Shown here piece after piece: positions 15,491-23,080 of a stretch of DNA of 50,620 bases; the first letter of the stretch is position 1; every line of letters begins with the position of its first letter. The notes below the pieces were generated by a model. The model was given only the letters and a program-made list of their open reading frames with translations. It did no database searches and was not told where the DNA came from. This DNA is from Spirochaetales bacterium (lineage in GTDB: Bacteria; Spirochaetota; Spirochaetia; DSM-27196; SLAA01): positions 1 through 50,620 of the forward strand of contig SLAA01000229.1 in assembly GCA_007127105.1 (NCBI GenBank), given 5' to 3'. A program made the position numbers and the translations under genes.

Positions 15491-17836
15491 ATGAGTACTC
15501 CACAAGAGATTGTACCGGCAAACATGGTTTTGCCGAATAAACTGTATGTAGTCCCGCTGAGCGGCAAACCAATCTTCCCGGGCATATTCAGCCCAATGAT
15601 GATCAACAGCGCTCCCGAGATGGAAATAATTGAGAGTTCAATCTCTCAGGATGGAATGATTGGGCTGGTATTGCTCAAGGACGAGGATACCGAGAACCCA
15701 GCCGGAGAAGATCTTCACCGGGTTGGTACCGTCGCAAAAATTGTAAAACGCATACATCTCCCTGACGGGGGAATGAACGTGTTTATCTCAACGCTCAAAC
15801 GATTTCGCATTAAGAAGATCCTCAACGACTCGGCTCCCATCACGGTTGCGGTTGAGTACCTTGACGACACCGATGAAACCGGAGACGAGGTAAAGGCACT
15901 TACCCGCTCCCTGATCAGTGAAATGAAGCAGGTGTCAGAGAACAACCCCTTTTTCTCGGAAGAAATGCGCCTGAACATGGTCAACATTGACCACCCCGGG
16001 AAAATTGCCGACTTCATTACCTCAATTCTCAATATTGACCGCAATGAACAGCAAGACGTACTTGAAACCATTAAGGTGCGCAAGCGAATGGAAAAGGTGC
16101 TGCTCTTTATCAAGAAGGAGCAGGAACTCCTGCGCATTCAGAAAAAAATCCAGAACCAGATCAACGAAAAAATAGAGAAAAGCCAGCGTGAGTACTTTCT
16201 TAAGGAGCAGTTGAAGGTCATTAAGCAAGAACTTGGTATGCCGACCGATGCCAAGACAAGTGAGCATCAACGTTTTAAGGAAGCTATTGAGAAGCTCAAG
16301 CTGCCGGAAGAAGTTCGTGAGCCTGTTGAGCAGGAACTGGAGAAGTTCAGTCTCATGGAACCCAACAGCTCCGAGTTCACAGTCACACGCAACTACCTGG
16401 ACACCATTATTACCCTTCCATGGGCAGAACCTGAACGGCGGGAAATAGACATTGAACAGGCCCGTCTGATCCTGGATGCAGATCACTACGGTCTAGAGGA
16501 TGTCAAGGAACGCATCCTTGAGTTCCTCACGGTGAGAAAGCTCAAACAGGACTTCAAGGGCTCAATTGTGTGTTTGGTTGGCCCGCCAGGAGTCGGAAAG
16601 ACCTCGGTCGGCAAGTCCATTGCCAAGTCGCTTGGCAAGGAGTTCTTCCGCTTCTCGGTTGGAGGCATGCGCGACGAGGCCGAGATTAAGGGGCATCGCC
16701 GCACCTATGTGGGGGCAATGCCGGGTAAGATCATCCAGGGCCTTAAGATTGTGAAGAAGAAGGACCCGGTGTTCATGATTGACGAGATAGACAAGCTCGG
16801 GCAGTCTCATCAGGGAGACCCATCATCCGCCCTGCTTGAGGTGCTGGACCCTGAACAGAACGTTGCCTTCCGGGATCACTATCTGGATCTGCCATTTGAT
16901 GTCTCGGACATCTTTTTCATTACCACTGCAAACACACTCGACAGCATTCCACCGGCGCTCCTGGACCGCATGGAGGTCATTCGCCTCTCTGGGTATATTG
17001 ACGAGGAGAAGGTGGCAATTGCCCGCAAATACATCATTCCCAAAAGCCTTGAGCGCACCGGTTTCAAGAAGAAAGATGTTTCGTACAACAAGACCTCGAT
17101 GCTCAGCATTGCCAACGGCTATGCGCGTGAGGCCGGAATGCGGAACTTTGAAAAGGCCGTCGATAAAATACACCGGAAACTCGCGCGCCGAATGGTACTT
17201 GAGTCACACCAACCTCCGTACAAAGTCACCCCGGAGCTGGTAGAGGAGCTCCTGGGGAAACCAAGCTTCAGAGGCGACGAGGTGAAGAAAATCACCGGGC
17301 CCGGAATGGCTGTAGGACTGGCCTGGACGCAGTACGGCGGTGATACGCTCATGATCGAGGCCATTGCGAACCCGGGTAAGGAGGGAATCAACCTCACCGG
17401 CCAGCTGGGCGCGGTCATGCAGGAGTCCGCCAAAATTGCATACACCTATGTACGGCACCTGGCCGGAACTTTTGGCGTTGAGCGTGAGTTCTTTGAGAAC
17501 AACCAGATACACCTGCATATTCCGGCCGGGGCAACGCCCAAAGACGGCCCCTCGGCGGGAATTACCATGGCTTCCGCTCTGTTGTCTCTGGTACTGGGAA
17601 AAACCATTAACACCCGGCTTGCAATGACCGGGGAGCTCTCTTTGGTTGGTGAGGTGCTGCCCATAGGCGGTCTCAAAGAAAAGACCATTGCAGCCCGCCG
17701 GTCCAAAATCAAGGATATTGTCATTCCGCGCGCAAATGAGCGAGACCTTGATGAGATTCCGGAACATGTGCGCAAAGGGATTCGTTTCCACTCGGTTGAC
17801 ACAATGGAGCAAGTCATAGACAAATTGTTTCCATGA
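15491..17836 (+). CDS. lon: ATP-dependent protease Lon
   Basis: Lon degrades misfolded and regulatory proteins in the cytoplasm. The 781-aa protein has the N-terminal substrate-binding LAN domain (starting VVPLSGKPIFPGIFSPMM) and a coiled-coil segment rich in Lys/Glu. The AAA module follows, with Walker A GPPGVGKT (about residue 363) and Walker B VFMIDEIDK. The C-terminal serine-lysine protease has catalytic Ser in PKDGPSAGITM (about 687) and Lys in GGLKEKTIAA (about 730). All motifs are intact. The stop overlaps the start of the carboxypeptidase gene (ATGA), so the two are translationally coupled. The upstream dyad suggests regulation, possibly by stress. Confidence 0.98.
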   Translation: MSTPQEIVPANMVLPNKLYVVPLSGKPIFPGIFSPMMINSAPEMEIIESSISQDGMIGLVLLKDEDTENPAGEDLHRVGTVAKIVKRIHLPDGGMNVFISTLKRFRIKKILNDSAPITVAVEYLDDTDETGDEVKALTRSLISEMKQVSENNPFFSEEMRLNMVNIDHPGKIADFITSILNIDRNEQQDVLETIKVRKRMEKVLLFIKKEQELLRIQKKIQNQINEKIEKSQREYFLKEQLKVIKQELGMPTDAKTSEHQRFKEAIEKLKLPEEVREPVEQELEKFSLMEPNSSEFTVTRNYLDTIITLPWAEPERREIDIEQARLILDADHYGLEDVKERILEFLTVRKLKQDFKGSIVCLVGPPGVGKTSVGKSIAKSLGKEFFRFSVGGMRDEAEIKGHRRTYVGAMPGKIIQGLKIVKKKDPVFMIDEIDKLGQSHQGDPSSALLEVLDPEQNVAFRDHYLDLPFDVSDIFFITTANTLDSIPPALLDRMEVIRLSGYIDEEKVAIARKYIIPKSLERTGFKKKDVSYNKTSMLSIANGYAREAGMRNFEKAVDKIHRKLARRMVLESHQPPYKVTPELVEELLGKPSFRGDEVKKITGPGMAVGLAWTQYGGDTLMIEAIANPGKEGINLTGQLGAVMQESAKIAYTYVRHLAGTFGVEREFFENNQIHLHIPAGATPKDGPSAGITMASALLSLVLGKTINTRLAMTGELSLVGEVLPIGGLKEKTIAARRSKIKDIVIPRANERDLDEIPEHVRKGIRFHSVDTMEQVIDKLFP

Positions 17837-18711
17837 AGCCGATCCGAGTATTTGCCGTTATCATCGTAGTTTTTGCCGCGGTCATCGGTGGCGCAATGGG
17901 TGTGAGCACCGCGCTGTCGATGGCGAGGCCGGTGGAACCACAGCCGACCGTCGAGCCCGACGCCGCACAGCTGCCGCACCCGGAGTTTGATCTGTCATTG
18001 AGTGAGCTCCGAGAGCTGGTGTCAACGGCACCCGTGGAGGCCCAAGAGGCAGTTCTTGCCCGACCTCAGTACTTTCTTGAGCTCATGAAGCAAGCACTGG
18101 GACTACCCGCCGACTTTCTGGTGCTGGTGGACAAGCAGAACCGACTTCCCGCAGATTACGTTCCGCACGACCTGGTGCGTCTGAATGAGTATTCGAACCG
18201 GATCCTGCTGAACCGATCAGATCTCAGCCTGCGCATGGTTCTTATGCCGGACCTCCTGGCCATGATTGAGGCGGCGGAGCAGGACGGCGTTTCGCTCCTG
18301 GTCTCCTCCACCTACCGCTCCTACGACTACCAGGCTGGCCTCTTTCAACGTAACGTCGAGCGCTTTGGCGAGGAGCGAGCACGGACCTTTTCAGCCGAAC
18401 CGGGCGCGTCACAGCATCAGCTTGGCACCGCAATAGACTTTGGCGACATTACGCCCGCCTTTGCCGAGACGGCCGCCGGGCGCTGGGTGAGAGACAACGC
18501 CCACAACTTTGGCTTCTCGCTTTCCTACCCACAGGGCTTTGAGGAACTCACTGGTTACATTTGGGAACCGTGGCACTACCGCTGGATCACTCGGCTTGGA
18601 ACGGAGATAGAGCGGGAGTTCTTTGGTGGAATACAGCAGTACCTCCTTGAGTTTTTCAATGCTGCCGAGCCGCGCCTCCGCAGCGCGCTGGAAGCCGGTA
18701 ACAGGGAGTAA
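17833..18711 (+). CDS. D-alanyl-D-alanine carboxypeptidase, VanY / M15B family
   Basis: The 292-aa protein has one N-terminal transmembrane or signal segment (residues 5-28), an acidic/proline linker and a C-terminal M15B peptidase domain. Motifs are STYRSYDYQAGLF, PGASQHQLGTAIDFG (zinc His and Asp in S-x-H-x2-G-x-A-x-D) and EPWHYRW (catalytic Glu and zinc His). The enzyme trims the terminal D-Ala of peptidoglycan stem peptides outside the membrane. Its start overlaps the lon stop by 4 bases. There is no van regulatory gene nearby, so a housekeeping wall role is more likely than glycopeptide resistance. Confidence 0.92.
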   Translation: MKPIRVFAVIIVVFAAVIGGAMGVSTALSMARPVEPQPTVEPDAAQLPHPEFDLSLSELRELVSTAPVEAQEAVLARPQYFLELMKQALGLPADFLVLVDKQNRLPADYVPHDLVRLNEYSNRILLNRSDLSLRMVLMPDLLAMIEAAEQDGVSLLVSSTYRSYDYQAGLFQRNVERFGEERARTFSAEPGASQHQLGTAIDFGDITPAFAETAAGRWVRDNAHNFGFSLSYPQGFEELTGYIWEPWHYRWITRLGTEIEREFFGGIQQYLLEFFNAAEPRLRSALEAGNRE

Positions 18712-18717
18712 GGAACC

Positions 18718-19980
18718 ATGGAACTTCTTGCCCCTGCGGGCACGCCGGAAAAACTCCGCTTTGCGTATTTGTATGGCGCCGACGCCGCCTATTTTGGCCT
18801 CGGTGGGCTCTCGCTGCGTGACCGCGCCGGTAACTTTGACGACGGAGACCCTGCCACCCTCGCCACCTCGCTCCGTGTCGCCAAGGGGAGCAAACGCCTT
18901 TACTGCGCGGTGAACCGGTATTTCCAGAATGACGAGCTGCGGGCTTTCGAGGAGCGGCTTGACCAGGTAGCCGAACTCCCGATTGACGCCTTTATAGTCA
19001 GCGACCTTGGTATTGTGCCACTGCTGCGAGCTCGTATGCCAAACTGCGAGCTGCATCTTTCTACTCAAGCTAACTGTACGAACCAGGAAGCGGCACGCAT
19101 GTACCATGACATGGGCTTTTCGCGAATTGTTGCGGCTCGCGAGCTCTCGTTGCGAGAGCTTTCCCAGATCAAAAGCGCGGTGCCAGACCTTGAGCTTGAG
19201 GCCTTTGTCCATGGTGCAATGTGTTTGGCATATTCGGGGCGATGTTTTATCTCCAAGTGGATGGCAGGGCGCTCCGGCAATACCGGTGACTGCGCCCATT
19301 CATGCCGCTGGGAATATGCCTTGCATACTGGCGACATGTACCTGCAGGAACGTGAACGTCCCGACGAGTACTATCCGGTCATAGAGGACGACGGACATAC
19401 TATGATCCTGTCCTCACGGGACCTGTGCCTTATAGACCACCTTGCAGCCTTCCGGGATGCAGGAGTTGACAGCCTGAAAATTGAAGGCCGCATGAAGTCG
19501 GTGTACTACACCGCTGTAGTGACCCGCGCGTACAGAAAGGCTATTGACGCGGTCATGGACACAACAGCGCCAGACCCGGCGCCCTTCCGAGACGCGCTTT
19601 TTGAGGTCAGTCGGCGTGAGTACTCGACCGGTTTCTACTTTGGAAATGAAGCGGTACAGCACCCTACCGAGACGAGTTATCGTGAGGAGTATCGGTTCCT
19701 TGGCGTCCTCGAGGCCAACACCACAGAGGCTGTCGATAGTCCGGTGCCACCACTCTCCTTCACCGCCAAGAATGTCTGCAACATAGATGACGAGATTGAG
19801 GCATTGGGACCCGACACGGCCAAACTCCCTCTGATCAGTCCGGTGTTTCTCGACGAAGACGGCAAGGAGGTAGATGTGATTAAGCCCAGCCGGAGCTACT
19901 CCATCCTGGGCCCCTGCGACTTGAGTCCGGGCATGGTGCTTCGTCGCCGCATTTACGAGAAGGAACGGCTCAAAACCTAG
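18718..19980 (+). CDS. Peptidase U32 family protein, TrhP/YegQ-like (tRNA hydroxylation)
   Basis: The 420-aa protein starts with MELLAPAGTPEKLRFAYLYGADA and carries the U32 signature EAFVHGAMCLAYSGRC...GDCAHSCRWEY, whose cysteines are conserved. YegQ-type members are now known as TrhP and act in prephenate-dependent 5-hydroxyuridine formation at tRNA position 34; they are not proven peptidases. Length and the C-terminal beta domain (about residues 330-420) fit this subgroup. The exact subgroup is inferred. AAGGAA precedes the ATG. It lies 6 bases after the carboxypeptidase gene, closing the lon operon. Confidence 0.88.
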   Translation: MELLAPAGTPEKLRFAYLYGADAAYFGLGGLSLRDRAGNFDDGDPATLATSLRVAKGSKRLYCAVNRYFQNDELRAFEERLDQVAELPIDAFIVSDLGIVPLLRARMPNCELHLSTQANCTNQEAARMYHDMGFSRIVAARELSLRELSQIKSAVPDLELEAFVHGAMCLAYSGRCFISKWMAGRSGNTGDCAHSCRWEYALHTGDMYLQERERPDEYYPVIEDDGHTMILSSRDLCLIDHLAAFRDAGVDSLKIEGRMKSVYYTAVVTRAYRKAIDAVMDTTAPDPAPFRDALFEVSRREYSTGFYFGNEAVQHPTETSYREEYRFLGVLEANTTEAVDSPVPPLSFTAKNVCNIDDEIEALGPDTAKLPLISPVFLDEDGKEVDVIKPSRSYSILGPCDLSPGMVLRRRIYEKERLKT

Positions 19981-20010
19981 CCTTGCGTCCGGCTGGCGCT
20001 TCTCTGTGTC

Positions 20011-20039
20011 TTGTCATTCGCGTTCAGCCACGGTATTCT
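20011..20039 (+). promoter_or_regulatory. Promoter of the DUF1015 gene (predicted leaderless)
   Basis: TTGTCA (20011-20016), a 17-base spacer and TATTCT (20034-20039), then 8 bases to ATG 20048. There is no Shine-Dalgarno. Confidence 0.55.
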
Positions 20040-20047
20040 TCCCAGAT

Positions 20048-21376
20048 ATGCACAGTTTAGAACAACGAATGGCCCATCTCGGTATCGCGGTACCGGAGCT
20101 TCTGCTTCCGAATTCCAATATCGACATGGAGCGCTGGGCGGTTATTGCCTGTGACCAGCATACCGCGAGCCCGGACTACTGGAACAAGGTAGAGGATCTT
20201 GTGGCAGAAGCGCCCTCCACCCTGCGGCTCATTTTCCCTGAGATATACCTGAACGACGCCGACAAAGATCAACGAATTGCCGCGATCAAGGAAAACATGG
20301 TGCGGTATCTCGCAGATAATGTCTTTGCCGCCCCCACCGAAACGGCCGTGTATATTGAACGTGACACTGGACGGGGAACGCCACGACGTGGACTACTCCT
20401 GAGTTTCGATCTTGAGCAGTACGACTACTCGCCCGACTCGGACAGTCTCATACGTGCTACCGAAGGAACTATTCTTGACCGCATACCCCCGCGGATGGCT
20501 GTTCGACGCGGTGCAGCACTGGAGTCGCCTCACATCATGGTGCTTGTAGACGACCCTGACCACAGCGTCATGGCTCCTTGGCACGAAGTCGCTGCAGACT
20601 CGAGCCGGGAGCTGCTGTACGAGACACAGCTCATGGCAGGTGGCGGATACATTAAGGGATATAGGGTTGGGGAATCGGAGCTCGAGTGCGTTGTAGATGC
20701 ACTTGAGGCACTCCAGGCTCCGGAGAGACTTGCCGAACGGTACGGCGCTGGTGGGCGCTTGCTCTTTGCAATGGGCGACGGGAACCACTCGCTTGCCACC
20801 GCTAAAGCGATATGGGAAGAACTAAAGGCCAATGGCGCAGACCCTGAGACACATCCGGCACGTTGGGCCTTGGCTGAACTGGTGAACCTGCATGACCCGG
20901 CGCTGCTGTTTGAGCCCATACATAGAGTTGTGCTCAGCGTCGATCTGGCCCGTTTTCTAAGAGCAGTGCGAGACTGCCCTGACTGGGAGTATGAGCCAAC
21001 CGGAGCGGCGCTGGGCACCCCACCTGAAACCGCACCAGAAGGAAGCATCCTTTTTCTGAGTCCTGCCGAGTCTGGCATACTTCACCTCAAAGACAAAGCA
21101 CGGCTTGCGGCCGCTACGGCTCAGGAGTTTCTGGACTCGTTCACCGCTTCCACGCCCAACGGTGAGCAGCCCGAGATAGACTATATCCATGGTTCAGCTA
21201 CCGTGGCCTCACAGGTTGAGGAGCATGATGCAGTGGGTTTTATTTTGCCTGAGTTTGACAAGAACAGCCTGTTTCGCACGGTTGCGCGTGAAGGCACATT
21301 GCCCCGCAAGTCTTTCTCTATGGGGGTAGCCGCCGAGAAACGCTACTACCTCGAGTGCCGGAAGATTCTCACCTGA
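20048..21376 (+). CDS. DUF1015 family protein (ParB-like fold)
   Basis: The 442-aa protein (from ATG 20048; the ORF track uses GTG 20006) matches DUF1015, with IRATEGTILDRIPPR and the core MGDGNHSLATAKAIWEE. The DGNH segment resembles the nucleotide-binding motif of ParB-fold enzymes, a group that includes the ParB-like serine kinases SerK and SbnI. A small-molecule or amino-acid kinase role is therefore possible but not shown. No signal peptide is present. The start at 20048 is preferred because a good promoter lies inside the longer version. The gene is flanked by promoters on both sides and appears monocistronic. Confidence 0.85.
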   Translation: MHSLEQRMAHLGIAVPELLLPNSNIDMERWAVIACDQHTASPDYWNKVEDLVAEAPSTLRLIFPEIYLNDADKDQRIAAIKENMVRYLADNVFAAPTETAVYIERDTGRGTPRRGLLLSFDLEQYDYSPDSDSLIRATEGTILDRIPPRMAVRRGAALESPHIMVLVDDPDHSVMAPWHEVAADSSRELLYETQLMAGGGYIKGYRVGESELECVVDALEALQAPERLAERYGAGGRLLFAMGDGNHSLATAKAIWEELKANGADPETHPARWALAELVNLHDPALLFEPIHRVVLSVDLARFLRAVRDCPDWEYEPTGAALGTPPETAPEGSILFLSPAESGILHLKDKARLAAATAQEFLDSFTASTPNGEQPEIDYIHGSATVASQVEEHDAVGFILPEFDKNSLFRTVAREGTLPRKSFSMGVAAEKRYYLECRKILT

Positions 21377-21402
21377 CGCGTGGATCGCCGACATGATATA
21401 CT
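21373..21402 (+). promoter_or_regulatory. Extended -10 promoter of the secreted protein gene
   Basis: CTGACG (21373-21378), an 18-base spacer and TG-A-TATACT. An AGGGTGG ribosome site follows before ATG 21418, so this mRNA has a normal leader. Confidence 0.55.
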
Positions 21403-21417
21403 AAGGGTGGGAATGCG

Positions 21418-22365
21418 ATGAAAACCTCGATCGCCATTGCGTTGTTGCTGCTTCTGTCACTCAGTGTTTCGGCGCAACAACAAAGAACACAGCTTGTCTT
21501 CGCTTTTGTGGGTATTTCCTCCTTAGATGAGGAAATTAGCCAGGCGGAAATACGTGTGCTCGAGAATCGCCTCACTACAGCACTTGTAGGCATTGCTGAG
21601 TCGCAGGGCTACAGCATCATTATCCCTCGTAACCGGGATCTCATTCGCAACGAGTTAGAACTCAGCCACAATGCTGGCCAGATAGGCAGGGGTCCGGAAC
21701 TCGCTGAGCTTGTCGCGGCCCATGGCGTAGTTGCCGGTGAAATTCATCGGGTATCAGGACAGTACTTCCTGGACTTGCAGGTGATTGCGACCGCCAGTGG
21801 CGATACCCTCTTTGCTTATAGTTCAGACTACGAGACCTACCTTGAAGCCTTAGACGGCGGGCGAGACGCTATGTATGCCCTCTTTGACCTTGAGGTCCGT
21901 GAAGCGTATGAGGGTGCTCTGGCGGAACGCGAGTCCAGAGCGTTCTCACCAAACCGCACCGAAACAGATCGATTTTATCAAGAGCCGTCTACCGAGCTGC
22001 TTATCGGACGTTGGTCGGGCGATGTCGGAATTGACCATATAGAACTGTTTCCTGATGGTCGCGGTTTAGCGCGTATTCCCGGCGGTCACACAATGCGGCT
22101 GCGCTTTGAAACACAGGCAGATCAAATTGTGGTTGTTCAGGACGAGCCCAACGCACCCAAACTGTACTTGGGGAGCTTTCCCTACAGTCTTGCTGTCCAA
22201 ATTGTGGAGCTTGCGCGTCCTATGCGCTGGATCTTCCGCCTCAGTCGAGATGGCACCCAGCTTATCGGTAGCAAGGAGACAACCTCGGTACGCGTTGAAC
22301 AGGGTCGGGTGGTTGCTGCGGACAATAGTTTCTCGCGCGCCGCTGCATGGGAACGACTCCCCTAG
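21418..22365 (+). CDS. Secreted protein with CsgG/TolB-N-like fold, unknown function
   Basis: The 315-aa protein has a clear signal peptide (IAIALLLLLSLSVSAQQ). The next ~150 residues follow the pattern of CsgG/LpoB/TolB N-terminal-type envelope domains: a first strand LVFAFVG, a helix ending LTTALVG, then YSIIIPRNRDLIRNELE, an alternating GVVAGEIHRVSGQYFLDLQVI and an ATASGDTLFAYSS hairpin. The C-terminal ~120 residues look like a small beta-barrel beginning LLIGRWSG. This fold reading is inference from pattern. Periplasmic location is likely. A strong AGGGTGG ribosome site supports the start. Confidence 0.6.
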   Translation: MKTSIAIALLLLLSLSVSAQQQRTQLVFAFVGISSLDEEISQAEIRVLENRLTTALVGIAESQGYSIIIPRNRDLIRNELELSHNAGQIGRGPELAELVAAHGVVAGEIHRVSGQYFLDLQVIATASGDTLFAYSSDYETYLEALDGGRDAMYALFDLEVREAYEGALAERESRAFSPNRTETDRFYQEPSTELLIGRWSGDVGIDHIELFPDGRGLARIPGGHTMRLRFETQADQIVVVQDEPNAPKLYLGSFPYSLAVQIVELARPMRWIFRLSRDGTQLIGSKETTSVRVEQGRVVAADNSFSRAAAWERLP

Positions 22366-22387
22366 GTCCGCTAACTCACCCTGTCCC

Positions 22388-22927
22388 CTAACTCACTTTC
22401 CGCGGCTGCACTACCGCCCCGTTTATACCTCTGCCAGAGCGAACACACTGTACGTCGTTGAGAGCAGGAACGCTGCCACGGTTTTGCAGGCGCCGTGTAG
22501 TAGCTCTACCCCGCGCCATCCCCAGAGCTAGTACCAGGAGCCCCACACTCAGAGCAGCAGCCCTAATCCATGGATAGTGGTTAGGCCCCTTGCCGATTGG
22601 GCGGATCATGCGTCCAGGACTGGCACTTTCGCCGAGGCGGTTAGGATTCGGGTAACCTTCCACTCTGATCACACCCTCGTTGGCCCGGTACAAGCCAATA
22701 CCACGCCCCTCCATCACTATCACTTCCGAAAGTGTCCGCAGATCCTCTATACGTCGCAGCAGCTGGTCGTTCCTGCGTTCGAGGTCTGCAACGTTGGCTT
22801 GAAGTTGCTCTGCATAGTCGTTGTGCCGCCTGTGTTCGAGAATTCCATACGAGGAAAAGACGAGAGTCAGGGCTAAGTAGGTCAAGGCCGTTGCACAGAG
22901 TGCCGTGAGTAAGGAATTTCGCGTCAT
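22388..22927 (-). CDS. FtsB/DivIC-like membrane protein
   Basis: From ATG 22927 (AAAGGAAA upstream) the protein is 179 aa; the ORF track start at 22993 adds 22 unlikely residues. It has a transmembrane helix (SLLTALCATALTYLALTLVF), a leucine-rich coiled coil (YAEQLQANVADLERRNDQLLRRIEDL) and then EGRGIGLYRANEGVIRVEG. That order is like the FtsB/DivIC septum-formation initiator family, which links divisome proteins. Unlike typical FtsB, a second transmembrane helix (IRAAALSVGLLVLALGMA) and a basic tail follow. Assignment is moderate. It ends convergently with the secreted protein gene. Confidence 0.6.
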   Translation of the reverse strand: MTRNSLLTALCATALTYLALTLVFSSYGILEHRRHNDYAEQLQANVADLERRNDQLLRRIEDLRTLSEVIVMEGRGIGLYRANEGVIRVEGYPNPNRLGESASPGRMIRPIGKGPNHYPWIRAAALSVGLLVLALGMARGRATTRRLQNRGSVPALNDVQCVRSGRGINGAVVQPRKVS

Positions 22928-22972
22928 ATCTCTTTCCTTTATAACGGTGTTCCTGTACGGCGGCTTTAGATA

Positions 22973-23001
22973 TTGACAAGCAAAAACCCTCAAGGTACCT
23001 T
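22973..23001 (+). promoter_or_regulatory. Promoter of the acidic protein / DUF115 operon
   Basis: Perfect TTGACA (22973-22978), an optimal 17-base spacer and TACCTT (22996-23001). Transcription would start near 23008, leaving a leader of about 73 bases. Confidence 0.6.
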
Positions 23002-23016
23002 AGTTTTTGCGGTTCA

Positions 23017-23071
23017 CTAGGGCGAAAGAGTTGCCGATACATCCTATGTAGGACTTAACCTCATCGCCTAG
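23017..23071 (+). promoter_or_regulatory. Structured 5' leader that can mask the ribosome site
   Basis: CTAGGGCGA (23017-23025) can pair with TCGCCTAG (23064-23071) with one bulged G. The 3' arm covers the first bases of the AGGAG ribosome site. A competing small stem, GGC/GCC (23021-23035), and an inner TCCTA/TAGGA dyad are also possible. It matches no riboswitch class I know. Confidence 0.35.
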
Positions 23072-23080
23072 GAGTGTTTC

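Noticed and set aside
17204-17812. Minus-strand ORF of 202 aa opposite lon
   Set aside because: It lies fully inside the conserved protease domain of Lon.
17833-18711. Vancomycin-resistance locus
   Set aside because: The VanY-type peptidase has no vanHAX or vanRS genes beside it and is coupled to lon.
23002-23080. Cyclic di-GMP riboswitch in the leader
   Set aside because: The conserved GEMM core sequences are absent; only simple competing stems are seen.
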